Shown here: positions 1 to 8,234 of the stretch, piece after piece
Layout: each line of letters starts with the position of its first letter
Numbering within the stretch: position 1 is the first letter of the stretch
Made by a program: the position numbers and the translations under genes
The notes under the pieces: generated by a model
The model's database searches: none
Seen by the model: the letters and a program-made list of their open reading frames with translations, nothing else
What the model was told of the DNA's origin: nothing
Assembly: GCA_040400005.1 (NCBI GenBank)
Contig: JBBARC010000008.1
Coordinates: forward strand, 16,080 to 80,079
Length of the DNA stretch: 64,000 bases
Direction of reading: 5' to 3'
Source of the DNA: JBBARC01 sp040400005
GTDB taxonomy: Bacteria > Pseudomonadota > Alphaproteobacteria > Acetobacterales > Acetobacteraceae

Positions 1-2
1 TG

Positions 3-149
3 CAATGGGGGGCGCTGTGTGCGCTGGGCGCGGGTGTTCATATCGCAACCCAGCTTACCCTATGGCGCTTGGGCGGTGCCGGGGCGGGGCCAGAGGCGGC
101 CTTGTTGGCGGCCTTGTCGGCGGCGATCAGGGCCCGGTTTGCCAAGTAG
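3..149 (+). CDS. C-terminal end of an unidentified protein (partial)
   Basis: A reading frame enters the window open and runs to a TAG at 147-149. The 48 visible residues are rich in Ala, Leu and Gly and end in IRARFAK, which would suit a membrane protein tail. The stop lies 10 bases from the stop of the convergent gene that follows, a normal tail-to-tail arrangement. The family cannot be named from so short a piece, and other frames are also open here, so this is a moderate call. Confidence 0.4.
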   Translation, partial: QWGALCALGAGVHIATQLTLWRLGGAGAGPEAALLAALSAAIRARFAK

Positions 150-159
150 TTTGTGCCAA

Positions 160-789
160 TCATTTTACCGAAAGTAAAATAATCTGGGCGAGAGCCGCCG
201 CCAGCGCCAGCACCAGGCCCACCCATAGGCGGGGGCCGACGAACAAGCGCAGCATGCTGGTGGTTGGAAACGAAAAAGTTTCAGCCGTACCAAGTGATTT
301 GAACGCATGAATATCTTTGAAACGGGTGTCTGTTGCAAGTTCGGCTAGGTCGCGGCGGCTGCGGTAACGCATAAACCCAATAATGGTCCAGCCGGGGTCG
401 GGCGGCACCTGCCAGGCATCGAAATAACCGCCCGCCTTGCGTGCAACAATCGCCGGGTGGCCGCCGCGCAGCATCAGGCGGCGGATAAAATGTTTGCTGT
501 AATGCATCAGCATGTCGCGCGCCGGCACGGTTTGCCCGGTGACCGGGTGGGTGACCGTGCCCGGCTGGATGCGCACCAGGTTGAGCATAACAAATTCGCG
601 GCCATCGTCTTCTTGCAAGAAGTGCTTGAAAATCGCTAAATCGTTTTTGCCTTCCGTGCCGGTGTCCCGCGCGCGTTGCAGGTAGGTTTCGATTTCTGCC
701 GGGCTTAATTTGCCACGCCAGTTGTCGTAAAATAGCCGAAACCCGGCATATAAACCGGCCGCTATTGCCCATACCCAAAAACTAGTCAT
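160..789 (-). CDS. Membrane-anchored DUF1330/NIPSNAP-like protein
   Basis: The protein has 209 residues from an ATG at 789. An N-terminal hydrophobic segment (about residues 3-15) and a C-terminal one (about 185-207) flank a soluble domain. That domain has EFVMLNLVRIQPG and the turn GGYFDAWQVP, similar to the dimeric alpha-beta barrel fold of DUF1330. A second DUF1330 protein occurs at 9759-10217 and shares the 'VMxNLxxF/I' strand. Function is unknown; the fold is often used for small-molecule binding or monooxygenase-like chemistry. An open frame continues upstream through low-complexity T and G tracts, but that reads as Lys/Pro-rich filler, so the inner ATG is preferred. It is divergent from the gene at 928. 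Confidence 0.65.
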   Translation of the reverse strand: MTSFWVWAIAAGLYAGFRLFYDNWRGKLSPAEIETYLQRARDTGTEGKNDLAIFKHFLQEDDGREFVMLNLVRIQPGTVTHPVTGQTVPARDMLMHYSKHFIRRLMLRGGHPAIVARKAGGYFDAWQVPPDPGWTIIGFMRYRSRRDLAELATDTRFKDIHAFKSLGTAETFSFPTTSMLRLFVGPRLWVGLVLALAAALAQIILLSVK

Positions 790-844
790 CGGCCGAATTC
801 CCCCCAGATGCGGTATGTGGCGCCGCCCTTGCTGGGACACAATA

Positions 845-861
845 TGGCATGTATCGTGCCA
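845..861. promoter_or_regulatory. Candidate operator TGGCA-N7-TGCCA
   Basis: This is a perfect inverted repeat, TGGCA and TGCCA separated by seven bases, in the divergent gap between 789 and 928. The same arrangement occurs at 5000-5022, also in a divergent gap. The T-N11-A-like spacing would suit a LysR-type regulator, but no LysR gene is visible in the window. Confidence 0.35.
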
Positions 862-874
862 AAACAATGGCGGG

Positions 875-919
875 TTTTTTTCCGGTTTTTTTCGGGTTTT
901 TTTCCGGGGGGTGGGGGGG
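875..919. promoter_or_regulatory. Three phased T7 tracts followed by G6-T-G7
   Basis: Runs of exactly seven T begin at 875, 886 and 897, an 11-base period, each separated by a short C/G block. They are followed by six G, a T and seven G up to 919. A-tracts repeated once per helical turn bend DNA, so this is probably a curved segment just upstream of the ATG at 928. The G runs could also vary in length by slippage. Confidence 0.5.
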
Positions 920-927
920 CGTCGTAG

Positions 928-2193
928 ATGCAAAATTCAGGTTATTGCGCAAGCCCGTGGCCCAGCGAAGATGGCGGCCCGGCGCGGTTACAAACGCCGC
1001 AAGCGGGTAGCCCCTTGGCGTTGCGTGCGGGGGAAAAACTAGGCTGCATCACGCGCCGCACCTGGATGTCCACCATGACTGTGCTAGGCGCACCGGGCGA
1101 AGTTTACCTGCTGACCCATAGTGCATTGCGTGCCCGCCTTGGCCTGCCCACCACATCGTGCGTGGAACTGATCAACCCCGAAACACTAAAAATCCAGGCC
1201 AGATCGCCGCGTTTGCCTGGCGGCCCGATGTGGCCGGGTGGCATGGCAATCCACCGCAATGGCGATTTATATGTGGTGTATGGGCGCTATGCGCACCGGT
1301 TGAACCGAGATTGTTCATTGCGGGCATCGCTAAAATTACCAGTAAACCTTGCCTATAATTCGTTTGTTATTTTAGATAATGGGCTGATTGTTACTAAAAA
1401 CCTGTCCGATACGGTGGCGGCACGGCTAAGTGTGATCGATGCCGATAGCATGGGGTTTTCTTGCGCCGATATCGTGTGCCCGGAAGCCTCGATCGCGCGG
1501 CTCAGCGCTGTGGGCAACACTGTGTATGTGGTTGGGGTGCGATCGATTTTTCGCTATCATTGGCAGCAGGATACCGGCACGCTGGTGTTCGATACCGATT
1601 GGCGTTTCGATTATATTAGCACTGCCAGCCAAACCTATGGCTGGGACGTGGTGCTGGACGGTACCCATGCCTGGTTTATGGATAATGGCAAGCATCGCTA
1701 CTTTAACAAGATGATTGGTGCTGGGGTAAACCCCACGCCAAATCGGCTGATACGCGTGGCACTGGCCGATGCAACCGACCATGATACCGTGCCGATTTGC
1801 GGCATTAATGGCGGCAGCATCACCAACCCGCCGTTAATGGATATCAGCCGCCAGATTGTGATTGGCTACGATAGTGCCAATGCCCATCTGCAAGCCTGGC
1901 GTTTTGATAGCGCCACCCGTAATTTACACAAAATTTGGCACAAATCGCCATTTGGCTGTTCTAGCCACATGATTTTATATCCCAAAACCGGCGAACTGGT
2001 TACCAACGATTACCGCCGCGGTGGTGAGGAACTGGTGGTGCTTGATATCACAACAGGTGTTGAAAAAGGCCGGGTACGCTCGGGCGGCTCGATGCAGGGC
2101 GTGGTGTTTCCAAGCCCGGGGTTTGGCCGCGATTTTTATTGGTGTTCCATGGGGCAATTAGCACGGGTTTTCGTGCGCGGGCCGCAAACCTGA
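928..2193 (+). CDS. Beta-propeller-like protein of unknown function
   Basis: A 421-residue protein without an evident signal peptide. The body has repeated short beta-rich blocks such as GGMAIHRNGDLYVVYG, SVIDADSMGF and GELVTNDYRRGGEELVVLD, which resemble NHL/SMP-30 type beta-propeller blades. The start at 928 is favoured because the first 40 residues (for example PWPSEDGGPARLQTP) look like genuine protein rather than noise; an internal ATG at 1066 is the alternative. The gene stands alone, convergent with the FGE gene whose stop lies 7 bases away. No catalytic residues can be assigned, and a lactonase or extradiol-like role is only a guess from the fold. Confidence 0.6.
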   Translation: MQNSGYCASPWPSEDGGPARLQTPQAGSPLALRAGEKLGCITRRTWMSTMTVLGAPGEVYLLTHSALRARLGLPTTSCVELINPETLKIQARSPRLPGGPMWPGGMAIHRNGDLYVVYGRYAHRLNRDCSLRASLKLPVNLAYNSFVILDNGLIVTKNLSDTVAARLSVIDADSMGFSCADIVCPEASIARLSAVGNTVYVVGVRSIFRYHWQQDTGTLVFDTDWRFDYISTASQTYGWDVVLDGTHAWFMDNGKHRYFNKMIGAGVNPTPNRLIRVALADATDHDTVPICGINGGSITNPPLMDISRQIVIGYDSANAHLQAWRFDSATRNLHKIWHKSPFGCSSHMILYPKTGELVTNDYRRGGEELVVLDITTGVEKGRVRSGGSMQGVVFPSPGFGRDFYWCSMGQLARVFVRGPQT

Positions 2194-2199
2194 ATTTGC

Positions 2200-3312
2200 T
2201 CAGCGCGCCCGTAACACGGTGCGAAAACCAATGTGCGATGCCCCGCTATCGTTGGGGCCATCACTGCGCGCGGCCGGCCGATAGCGGAAGCAGTAGCTAT
2301 CCGAACATAAAAATGATCCGCCCTTAATCACGTGCTGCGGCAAACTGGCCGCTGCCGCCCCTTCTGGCTGTGTATAAATATCGCTGGTCCATTGCCACAC
2401 ATTGCCGGCCATATCGTACAAACCAAAGCCATTAGCAGGAAAACAGCCAACCGGTGATGGCCGCGCGCGATACCCATCATCGCCGTGATCAGCATCAGGA
2501 AAACTACCCTGCCAGGTGTTGGCCATGGGCCGGGCCCCCGGTTTTTGCACATCACCCCAAATATAGCGCGCCGCCACTAGCCCGCCGCGGGCGGCATATT
2601 CCCATTCCGCCTCGGTAGGCAGCGCGTGGCCTAACCAGGTGGCGTAGCTTTGCGCATCTTCATACGCCACATGCACCACCGGTAACGCATCGCGCCCAGC
2701 GATCGAACTGCCCGGCCCTTCCGGGTGGCGCCAATCAGCCCCCGGCACAATGCGCCACCAGGCGGCCGGATTGTGCAAATCAGCCCCCGCGGCAGCACCT
2801 ATAAAAACCAGTGATGCCGGGCGCCGATCGGCCGCCGACAGCCCAGGAAAACGCGCCGCATCCAACCCACGCTCGGCCAAGGTGCGATATCCCGTGGCCT
2901 GCACAAAGCGAGCATACTGCGCATTGGTCACATCGGTGCGGTCAATCGCGAAGGTGGCAACATGCACCACATGCGCCGGGCCTTCTTCTTCACGCACCGG
3001 TGCCGCACCCATCGAAAAACGACCAGCCGGCAAAGCCACCATACCGGCAAGCGGTGCGGCAGGATCAGGCAAGCCCGGCGGCTGCGCGCACAGCGCCTGC
3101 GCGGCATTGGCGGAGGGCGCGACGATGCAGGCTAGGAGCAAAAGGACAAGTGAGTAAGAACCTTCTTTTTCTGAAGAAAAAGAAGCAAAAAGACTTTTAT
3201 GATGTGGGTTCGGAGAACTCGGTGGCAGCGTTGCCGCGGGCCCGACGGCATAAAAAGTCTTTTGCTTCTTTTCTTCAGAAAAGAAGTTTCTTCCTTTGCC
3301 TTGCAGTCTCAT
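2200..3312 (-). CDS. Formylglycine-generating enzyme (sulfatase-modifying factor)
   Basis: FGE-sulfatase domain protein. It oxidises the Cys of the sulfatase C-x-P-x-R motif to formylglycine. The C-terminal active site CSDSYC (Cys336 and Cys341 of the 370-residue reading) is intact, with the usual GNVWQWTSD and ALPTEAEWEYAARGG segments. The ATG at 3312 follows the upstream sulfatase stop by two bases, so translation is probably coupled. Residues about 9-51 are encoded by an inserted hairpin repeat (3162-3286). Without it the N-terminus would read MRLQGKG followed by SYSLVLLLLACIVAPSANA, a good signal peptide. Whether the long form is exported, or a later start is used, cannot be told. Confidence 0.88.
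   Translation of the reverse strand: MRLQGKGRNFFSEEKKQKTFYAVGPAATLPPSSPNPHHKSLFASFSSEKEGSYSLVLLLLACIVAPSANAAQALCAQPPGLPDPAAPLAGMVALPAGRFSMGAAPVREEEGPAHVVHVATFAIDRTDVTNAQYARFVQATGYRTLAERGLDAARFPGLSAADRRPASLVFIGAAAGADLHNPAAWWRIVPGADWRHPEGPGSSIAGRDALPVVHVAYEDAQSYATWLGHALPTEAEWEYAARGGLVAARYIWGDVQKPGARPMANTWQGSFPDADHGDDGYRARPSPVGCFPANGFGLYDMAGNVWQWTSDIYTQPEGAAAASLPQHVIKGGSFLCSDSYCFRYRPAARSDGPNDSGASHIGFRTVLRAR
3162..3286 (+). repeat. Double-hairpin repeat element, copy 1
   Basis: Two arms of about 38 bases, 3162-3200 and 3250-3286, are inverted copies of each other. Each also folds on itself around CTTCTTTTTCT/AGAAAAAGAAG. The 50-base core contains GGTTCGGAGAAC and GCGTTGCC. A second copy lies at 48644-48767 in the opposite orientation, with the core conserved. 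This copy sits inside the FGE reading frame, just after the sulfatase stop. It could act as a terminator or attenuator between the two genes, or as a small non-autonomous mobile element. Confidence 0.85.
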
Positions 3313-3314
3313 GC

Positions 3315-4973
3315 CTAATTATCCCAATAGATATACTCATCATCGAGTTTTGTCTCGACCCCGCCTGGGTGATCGATTGCGATAGCCCCCGACAGGATCG
3401 TTGGCCATAGCGGCTTTGCCTGTTCGGCATTTTGGGAATCGAGTAGCGCCGACAATTCCAATAATTTCGCCGGTTCGCTGGCCACTAGGTTTTGCCGCTC
3501 GGTGGGGTCGGCGGCGAGATTGAATAGCCATTGCTTGCCTTGGCGCCCGTCGCGCTGCAGCTTCCAACCGCCGGCCAGCACAACTTTGCCTTCGCCCGAG
3601 CGCCAAAATAACGATTGGTGCGGCTGCCCGGTTTTTTGGCCGGTGACGTAAGGTACCAGGTCAACGCCATCCATTTTGCGATCGGCGGGTAGTGGTGCTG
3701 CGGCGGCGGCCGCGGCGGTTGCGAAAATATCGACGTGGCCGACTGGTGCATCGTAGGTGACGCCGGTTGGGATATGGCCAGGCCAGCGCATGAAGTATGG
3801 CACGTGCAGGCCGCCTTCAAAGAAAGTGGCCTTCCAGCCGCGATACGGGCGGTTGATATCGGGCAGGCCGATATAATTGGCGCCGCCGTTATCGCTGGTG
3901 AAGATGATAAGGGTGTTTTGATCTAACCCTTCTTCTTTCAGGGTTTGCAGCAGGCGCCCGACGTTGCGGTCAAGGTTGCGCATCATGGCGCCGTAAACCC
4001 GCAGGCGATGATCTGCGATGTTGGGCAGGGCGGCATAATCTTCGCGGGTTGCCTGCAAGGGCGTATGCACGGCGTTGGGGGCGAAATACATGAAGAACGG
4101 CCGGTTGCGGTTGGCGTGCACCGCGGTGATGGCTTCGCGGGTGAGATAGTCGGTCATGTAACCGGCCGGTTCAAACCAGGGCGAGCCATTATACTGCACG
4201 CCCCAGGGTAAATTCGCCCATAAAAACTGATCGATGGGGTCAAAATCCTGTTTGGAATTTTCAACTGTTGGATCATCTTCGCGCATAAACATCGATGCGC
4301 CGGCGGTGAAGCCTAACGATTCATCAAAGCCTTTTTGTTCCGGCCGGTTGCCGGCGGCCGCCCCCAAATGCCATTTGCCAAAATGCAGTGTGTGATAGCC
4401 GGTTTTTTGCAGCAGGGCGGCGATGGTGATTTCGCGCAAAGGGATCGCTTCATGGTCCATGCTGGGCATGTTTTCGATCTGGTCTTCACGGAAGATCGGT
4501 TTGTGCAGGGCGGTGGGGCGGATGAAATCGGCGATGATGCGGGCGAAGGCCACTGGGGCGGGGGTGAATTCAAAGCCAAAACGGGTGGCGTAGCGGCCGG
4601 TCATGATGGCGGCGCGGGAGGGCGCACAGGTGGCGTTGCCGGCGTAGCCGTTGCGCAGTTCCACCCCTTCATGGGCGATGCTGTCGATATTGGGGGTGGG
4701 CACGGCGCCGTTGGCGATGCCGCCGCCGTGCAGGGTGATGTCGTTAAACCCCATATCGTCGGCCAGGATCACAATCACGTTGGGTGGGCGTTGGTTGGGC
4801 GGCAGGGCGGCGGTGCTGGGGCCTTGATCCCAGTTTACTGGGTGGTTGGGGCCGATATGGGGCAGCAAGAAATGGCCAGCATGCAAAATGATATAATCGC
4901 GGTTGAGGCGGGCGACGCCGGCTAGTAGGACCAATACGGCGGCGGTGCCACCGGCGATTTTTAAAAACTTCAT
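3315..4973 (-). CDS. Sulfatase (type I, Cys-type)
   Basis: A 552-residue alkaline-phosphatase-superfamily sulfatase. An N-terminal hydrophobic segment (about residues 5-20) is a signal peptide or membrane anchor. Metal-binding Asp residues are in LADDMGFND (about 70-78), and the formylglycine motif CAPSR is at 116-120, followed by AAIMTGRYATR. GKWHLG and FTSDNGG match the family core. It hydrolyses sulfate esters in the periplasm after maturation by an FGE, and the FGE gene follows directly. The natural substrate is unknown; the surrounding steroid-like catabolic genes suggest a sulfated hydrophobic alcohol, which is inference. Confidence 0.92.
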   Translation of the reverse strand: MKFLKIAGGTAAVLVLLAGVARLNRDYIILHAGHFLLPHIGPNHPVNWDQGPSTAALPPNQRPPNVIVILADDMGFNDITLHGGGIANGAVPTPNIDSIAHEGVELRNGYAGNATCAPSRAAIMTGRYATRFGFEFTPAPVAFARIIADFIRPTALHKPIFREDQIENMPSMDHEAIPLREITIAALLQKTGYHTLHFGKWHLGAAAGNRPEQKGFDESLGFTAGASMFMREDDPTVENSKQDFDPIDQFLWANLPWGVQYNGSPWFEPAGYMTDYLTREAITAVHANRNRPFFMYFAPNAVHTPLQATREDYAALPNIADHRLRVYGAMMRNLDRNVGRLLQTLKEEGLDQNTLIIFTSDNGGANYIGLPDINRPYRGWKATFFEGGLHVPYFMRWPGHIPTGVTYDAPVGHVDIFATAAAAAAAPLPADRKMDGVDLVPYVTGQKTGQPHQSLFWRSGEGKVVLAGGWKLQRDGRQGKQWLFNLAADPTERQNLVASEPAKLLELSALLDSQNAEQAKPLWPTILSGAIAIDHPGGVETKLDDEYIYWDN

Positions 4974-4999
4974 GGTGGCGTTTCCTTGCGGCGTCTTTG

Positions 5000-5022
5000 T
5001 ATTGGCACTTTGTATGCCAATA
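5000..5022. promoter_or_regulatory. Candidate operator TATTGGCA-N7-TGCCAATA
   Basis: A perfect 8-base inverted repeat with a 7-base spacer lies 27 bases upstream of the sulfatase start codon, in the gap shared with the divergent PEP-CTERM gene. It shares its core and spacing with 845-861. It looks like a dimer-binding site controlling the sulfatase-FGE operon. It is not a convincing sigma-54 promoter because the -12 element is wrong. Confidence 0.45.
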
Positions 5023-5166
5023 GTCGGGGCCGTGTCTACAGGCGCGGTTGCGGGCGGGGCGCATACAGGTGTGGTTGCTATTTTGGGCTTATTAGTATAA
5101 AATTTTAGACTTGCTATCGACCTGGGCTTGCCTTATTTTGCGGTGAAGTATTTTAGGAATTTGGTC

Positions 5167-5898
5167 ATGGTCATGGGCGGGCGGTTGGCGAGTTTAGGGG
5201 GGCTTGGTGTGTGCGTGCTGCTGCTGGCAGCGTCCCCCGTGCGCGCCGATACGGTAACCCTCGGCACCGCCTATTCCGGTAATTTCAATATGCTAGAAGC
5301 GGTCGGTACAGGCCCCTACAGCGTAGTGCAGGAAGGCGGCGGTAGCGTCGGCGGATCTTCCGGCAATATCGCCGGCAATAACGTATATTTTGCGTATTTC
5401 TACTGCGTCGATATTTACACCAACGCCACCTTGGGTAGCACCTACACGTCCACTTACAATACCAATGCCACCATCAACGGCAGCACGGTAACGGCAGCCG
5501 GCCAGGTCGCCTGGCTAATGCTGCACATTGCGCCGACACTGACCACGCAGGCGCAGTATCAAGGCATGCAGGGCCTGATATGGACATTGGAAAACCCAAC
5601 CGGATCGGCAAAGCCGGTACAATGGGATACAGCCGATAACAGTGCGGCGGCCACCAGCTATTACAACACTTACCAGTCGCTGCTAGGCGGCAACACCGAC
5701 TCGGTAAGTTCTCTGTATTGGATCAACCCGATAAACCCCAGCACTGGCGTGTACACATACCAGGGTTTTGTCGCCGACACCTGGACGCAAATCCCTGAAC
5801 CATCGACGCTAGCTGTGTTCGGCACGGGCCTGCTGGCCCTTGCCGGCATGCGCCGCCGCAAGGCAGCGGCAGTAACCGGCCCATCCCCCCGCACCTAA
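5167..5898 (+). CDS. PEP-CTERM sorted secreted protein
   Basis: About 243 residues from the ATG at 5167, chosen because AGGA lies 8 bases upstream. An N-terminal signal peptide (LGVCVLLLAASPVRA) is followed by a Ser/Thr/Gly/Asn-rich beta domain. The C-terminus has the full sorting signal: IPEPSTLAVFGTGLLALAG and then a basic cluster (MRRRK). Such proteins are cut and anchored or released by an exosortase, often in exopolysaccharide or biofilm settings. No exosortase gene is in the window. The domain resembles choice-of-anchor or thioester-type surface proteins only weakly. Confidence 0.82.
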   Translation: MVMGGRLASLGGLGVCVLLLAASPVRADTVTLGTAYSGNFNMLEAVGTGPYSVVQEGGGSVGGSSGNIAGNNVYFAYFYCVDIYTNATLGSTYTSTYNTNATINGSTVTAAGQVAWLMLHIAPTLTTQAQYQGMQGLIWTLENPTGSAKPVQWDTADNSAAATSYYNTYQSLLGGNTDSVSSLYWINPINPSTGVYTYQGFVADTWTQIPEPSTLAVFGTGLLALAGMRRRKAAAVTGPSPRT

Positions 5899-5996
5899 AT
5901 TTGCGGCGCACGGTCCGGTTTTAGCGGCGCTGTGATGGAACCACCTTCACCCAACGGCGTTTTATCCTAGCGCTGACCCACACTGGGCTGCGCGCT

Positions 5997-6134
5997 ATGA
6001 TTAAGGACTTTGTCATGCTGCGCGCTTTTGCCGCCGTGTTGCTGCTCACCTTTGCTATTCCGCTTGCCGGTTGCGTTGTGGTTGGCCCTAACCACCCAGG
6101 CTGGTGTGCCAACCACCCGTATCGCTGCCGCTAG
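5997..6134 (+). CDS. Small lipoprotein, about 45 residues
   Basis: A short frame starts at ATG 5997 (an internal ATG at 6015 is possible) and ends at TAG 6132-6134. It encodes a basic start, a hydrophobic stretch AAVLLLTFAIPLAGC that ends in a good lipobox (L-A-G-C), and a short tail GPNHPGWCANHPYRCR. The tail has two more Cys and two His, which could bind metal. The organisation is that of a minimal secreted lipoprotein. It follows the PEP-CTERM gene and is convergent with the OYE gene, whose stop is 14 bases away. Function unknown. Confidence 0.6.
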   Translation: MIKDFVMLRAFAAVLLLTFAIPLAGCVVVGPNHPGWCANHPYRCR

Positions 6135-6147
6135 CCGTAAGGCATGG

Positions 6148-7455
6148 TTATGCGACGAGGTTCCCAATAGCGATTTTCTCGTGTTTTTCTGATGCCATCA
6201 GCGCGCCAAACACGCCGAGCTTAAGATTAGGCGCACCGGTTGCCGCCTGCGCGCGGAGCTGTTCGCAAAACCAGCTTTGAATACCAAAGCCATTGGCAGC
6301 TTTGATCAGCATAATCGGCGAGGCCGGGCCAAGCCAGCCTGGCCCAATGCGCAAATTGCTTTCCCACCGATCAAGCTCGGTTATTGTGCCCGCCAGCAGT
6401 TTTTGGGCGGCATTCACATCGGCGCATAATGGCCGCGCCAGCCCCACCATATCCACGCCATCATGGGTGATCGCGCTGGCCATACCGGCGGTTGTGCGAA
6501 AGCCGCCAGTGACCATCAATTTCGCGCGGGTCAGGTTTTTACGAATTTCGGGGGCGAATTTCTGAAAATACGATTCGCGCGCGCGCGTTGATGCCGTAAC
6601 CGTGGGATCGTAGGCACGCTCGGCACCATCCATGTTCATCATGCTGGGCTGTTCGTAGCTGCCGCCAGAAATCTCGATCAGATCAACCCCTTCGGCATCA
6701 AGCCAACGCACCACAGTTTGGCTATCGTCAAACGAAAACCCGCCGCGCTGAAAATCGGCTGAGTTGATTTTCACCGAAATCGGAAAATCGGCGCCAACGG
6801 CAGCCCGGGTTTGGCGCACGATATCCAGCAAAAGCCGCGCCCGGCCGCCAAGATCGCCGCCCCATTCATCGGTGCGGGTGTTGGCTTTGGGCGACAGGAA
6901 CGAAGATACCAGATACCCGTGGGCGGCATGAATTTGCACACCCGTAAACCCGGTTTCGCGGGCAACCACCGCGGTGTTGACAAAGCCCGCTATCACATCG
7001 GCAATGTCGGCGGCAGTCATCGCCACCGGCTGGCCAAAGCGGCCACCCGGCAGATTAACCATATGGGCCGATGGCGCTTTTGGGGTGGGGTTAATCGCTT
7101 TGGGTGTTTGCCGGCCGGCGTGAGAAATTTGCATCCACAGATGATTGCCAGCAACCGTGCCGGCGGCAGCAAAACTTTTGAGCGCCGCCAGCGCCTCGGG
7201 GGGTTGTTTGCCGGCGATCGCCACATTGCCGCCGGCTTCCATATGTTTGCGATCGATTTGCACATTGCCGGTTAGCAGCAGGCCAGCGCCGCCCTCGCTC
7301 CATAACCGATACAACCGATCAAGTTTGGCGGTTGACCAGTTATGCGGATCGGCCAAGCCTTCGGTCATTGCCGCTTTGCACAAGCGGTTTGGCAAGGTGG
7401 CCCCACACGGCAGGGCCAGGGGTTGGGCCAAAATATCGTGGGGTTGAGTTGGCAT
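6148..7455 (-). CDS. NADH:flavin oxidoreductase, Old Yellow Enzyme family
   Basis: 435 residues from ATG 7455; the frame is open further up but only through TTG. It is a TIM-barrel FMN enzyme with the family features QISHAGRQTP, FTGVQIHAAHGYLVSSFLSP and TDEWGGDLGGRARLLLDIV. The HAAHGYL segment supplies the His pair that binds the substrate carbonyl. The family reduces activated C=C bonds or acts as a 2,4-dienoyl-CoA reductase; this one lacks the long iron-sulfur C-terminal extension, so simple ene-reductase activity is likelier. It lies 29 bases after the nitroreductase stop, in one operon probably controlled by the divergent TetR gene. Confidence 0.88.
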   Translation of the reverse strand: MPTQPHDILAQPLALPCGATLPNRLCKAAMTEGLADPHNWSTAKLDRLYRLWSEGGAGLLLTGNVQIDRKHMEAGGNVAIAGKQPPEALAALKSFAAAGTVAGNHLWMQISHAGRQTPKAINPTPKAPSAHMVNLPGGRFGQPVAMTAADIADVIAGFVNTAVVARETGFTGVQIHAAHGYLVSSFLSPKANTRTDEWGGDLGGRARLLLDIVRQTRAAVGADFPISVKINSADFQRGGFSFDDSQTVVRWLDAEGVDLIEISGGSYEQPSMMNMDGAERAYDPTVTASTRARESYFQKFAPEIRKNLTRAKLMVTGGFRTTAGMASAITHDGVDMVGLARPLCADVNAAQKLLAGTITELDRWESNLRIGPGWLGPASPIMLIKAANGFGIQSWFCEQLRAQAATGAPNLKLGVFGALMASEKHEKIAIGNLVA

Positions 7456-7484
7456 CGTGCGTATCCCTGTGGTGTCTGTCAAAC

Positions 7485-8156
7485 TCAAACGAAGCTGATG
7501 ATTTCGTCAACCGGCGCGCGCGGGCTGCGAAAATTATTGATCGGCGCTGCTGTATCGGCGCGCCCAATCGCCAGGCCGCAAAACAGCATGTGTTCGGCCG
7601 GGCTGCCGACAAAATCACCAACGGTTTTGGGCCAGCGGCTCCAAGCTTCTTGCGGGCAGGTGGCGTAGCCGGCTTCTTCAAACAAATACATCGCGGTTTG
7701 CAAATACATACCTAAATCAGACCATTGCGCCTGGCCCATAGTGCGATCGGTAAAGCAAAACGCCGCAGCGGGAGCACCAAAAAACCGATCATTGTTTTGC
7801 ACCCAGGCGAGGCGGGCAAATTTATCGTCACGCGGGATACCCAGCGCGCCATATAGCGCTTCCCCAATGTCATACCGGCGGGCGCGGTAGGGATCTTTTA
7901 ACGGGGCTGGATAAATCGGGTATTCGGTCGGTTCGCCCATGGGGGTTTCGGCCATGCGCGCTTCCATAACGCCGCGAAACCGCGCCATGCTGTCGCCGTT
8001 CAGCACGTAAATGCGCCAAGGTTGCAAATTGCCGCCTGACGCCGCCCGCGTTGCACGGGTAAGCACATCGCGCAGCAGGGTATCGGGCACGGCATCGGGC
8101 AGAAAGGCGCGCACCGATCGCCGTTGGTTTACTGCTTCACTGACCGATAACGCCAT
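7485..8156 (-). CDS. Nitroreductase family protein
   Basis: 223 residues from ATG 8156, with GGGGG just upstream. It begins with the nitroreductase signature VNQRRSVRAFLPD and continues with ASGGNLQPWRIYVLNG, which binds FMN. CPQEAWSRWP and GLAIGRAD near the C-terminus are also typical. Such enzymes use NAD(P)H to reduce nitro groups, quinones or enones. It is first gene of the two-gene operon with the OYE enzyme and diverges from a TetR regulator, an arrangement typical of electrophile or xenobiotic responses. Confidence 0.9.
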   Translation of the reverse strand: MALSVSEAVNQRRSVRAFLPDAVPDTLLRDVLTRATRAASGGNLQPWRIYVLNGDSMARFRGVMEARMAETPMGEPTEYPIYPAPLKDPYRARRYDIGEALYGALGIPRDDKFARLAWVQNNDRFFGAPAAAFCFTDRTMGQAQWSDLGMYLQTAMYLFEEAGYATCPQEAWSRWPKTVGDFVGSPAEHMLFCGLAIGRADTAAPINNFRSPRAPVDEIISFV

Positions 8157-8234
8157 CTTACCCCCGCTTTGCCTGGCCCGTTGCCGGGCGCGGCATGGGT
8201 GTTGGCCAAATTTACACACTGAGAAAACTTTACT

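Noticed and set aside
4335..4925. Long + strand frame inside the sulfatase
   Set aside because: Gly/Asp/Ala-rich mirror of the sulfatase coding strand, no family motif, no ribosome site.
5002..5018. Possible sigma-54 promoter (TGGCAC-N5-xTGC)
   Set aside because: The -12 element reads ATGCC, not TTGCW, and the site is a perfect dyad also found at 845, so an operator explains it better.
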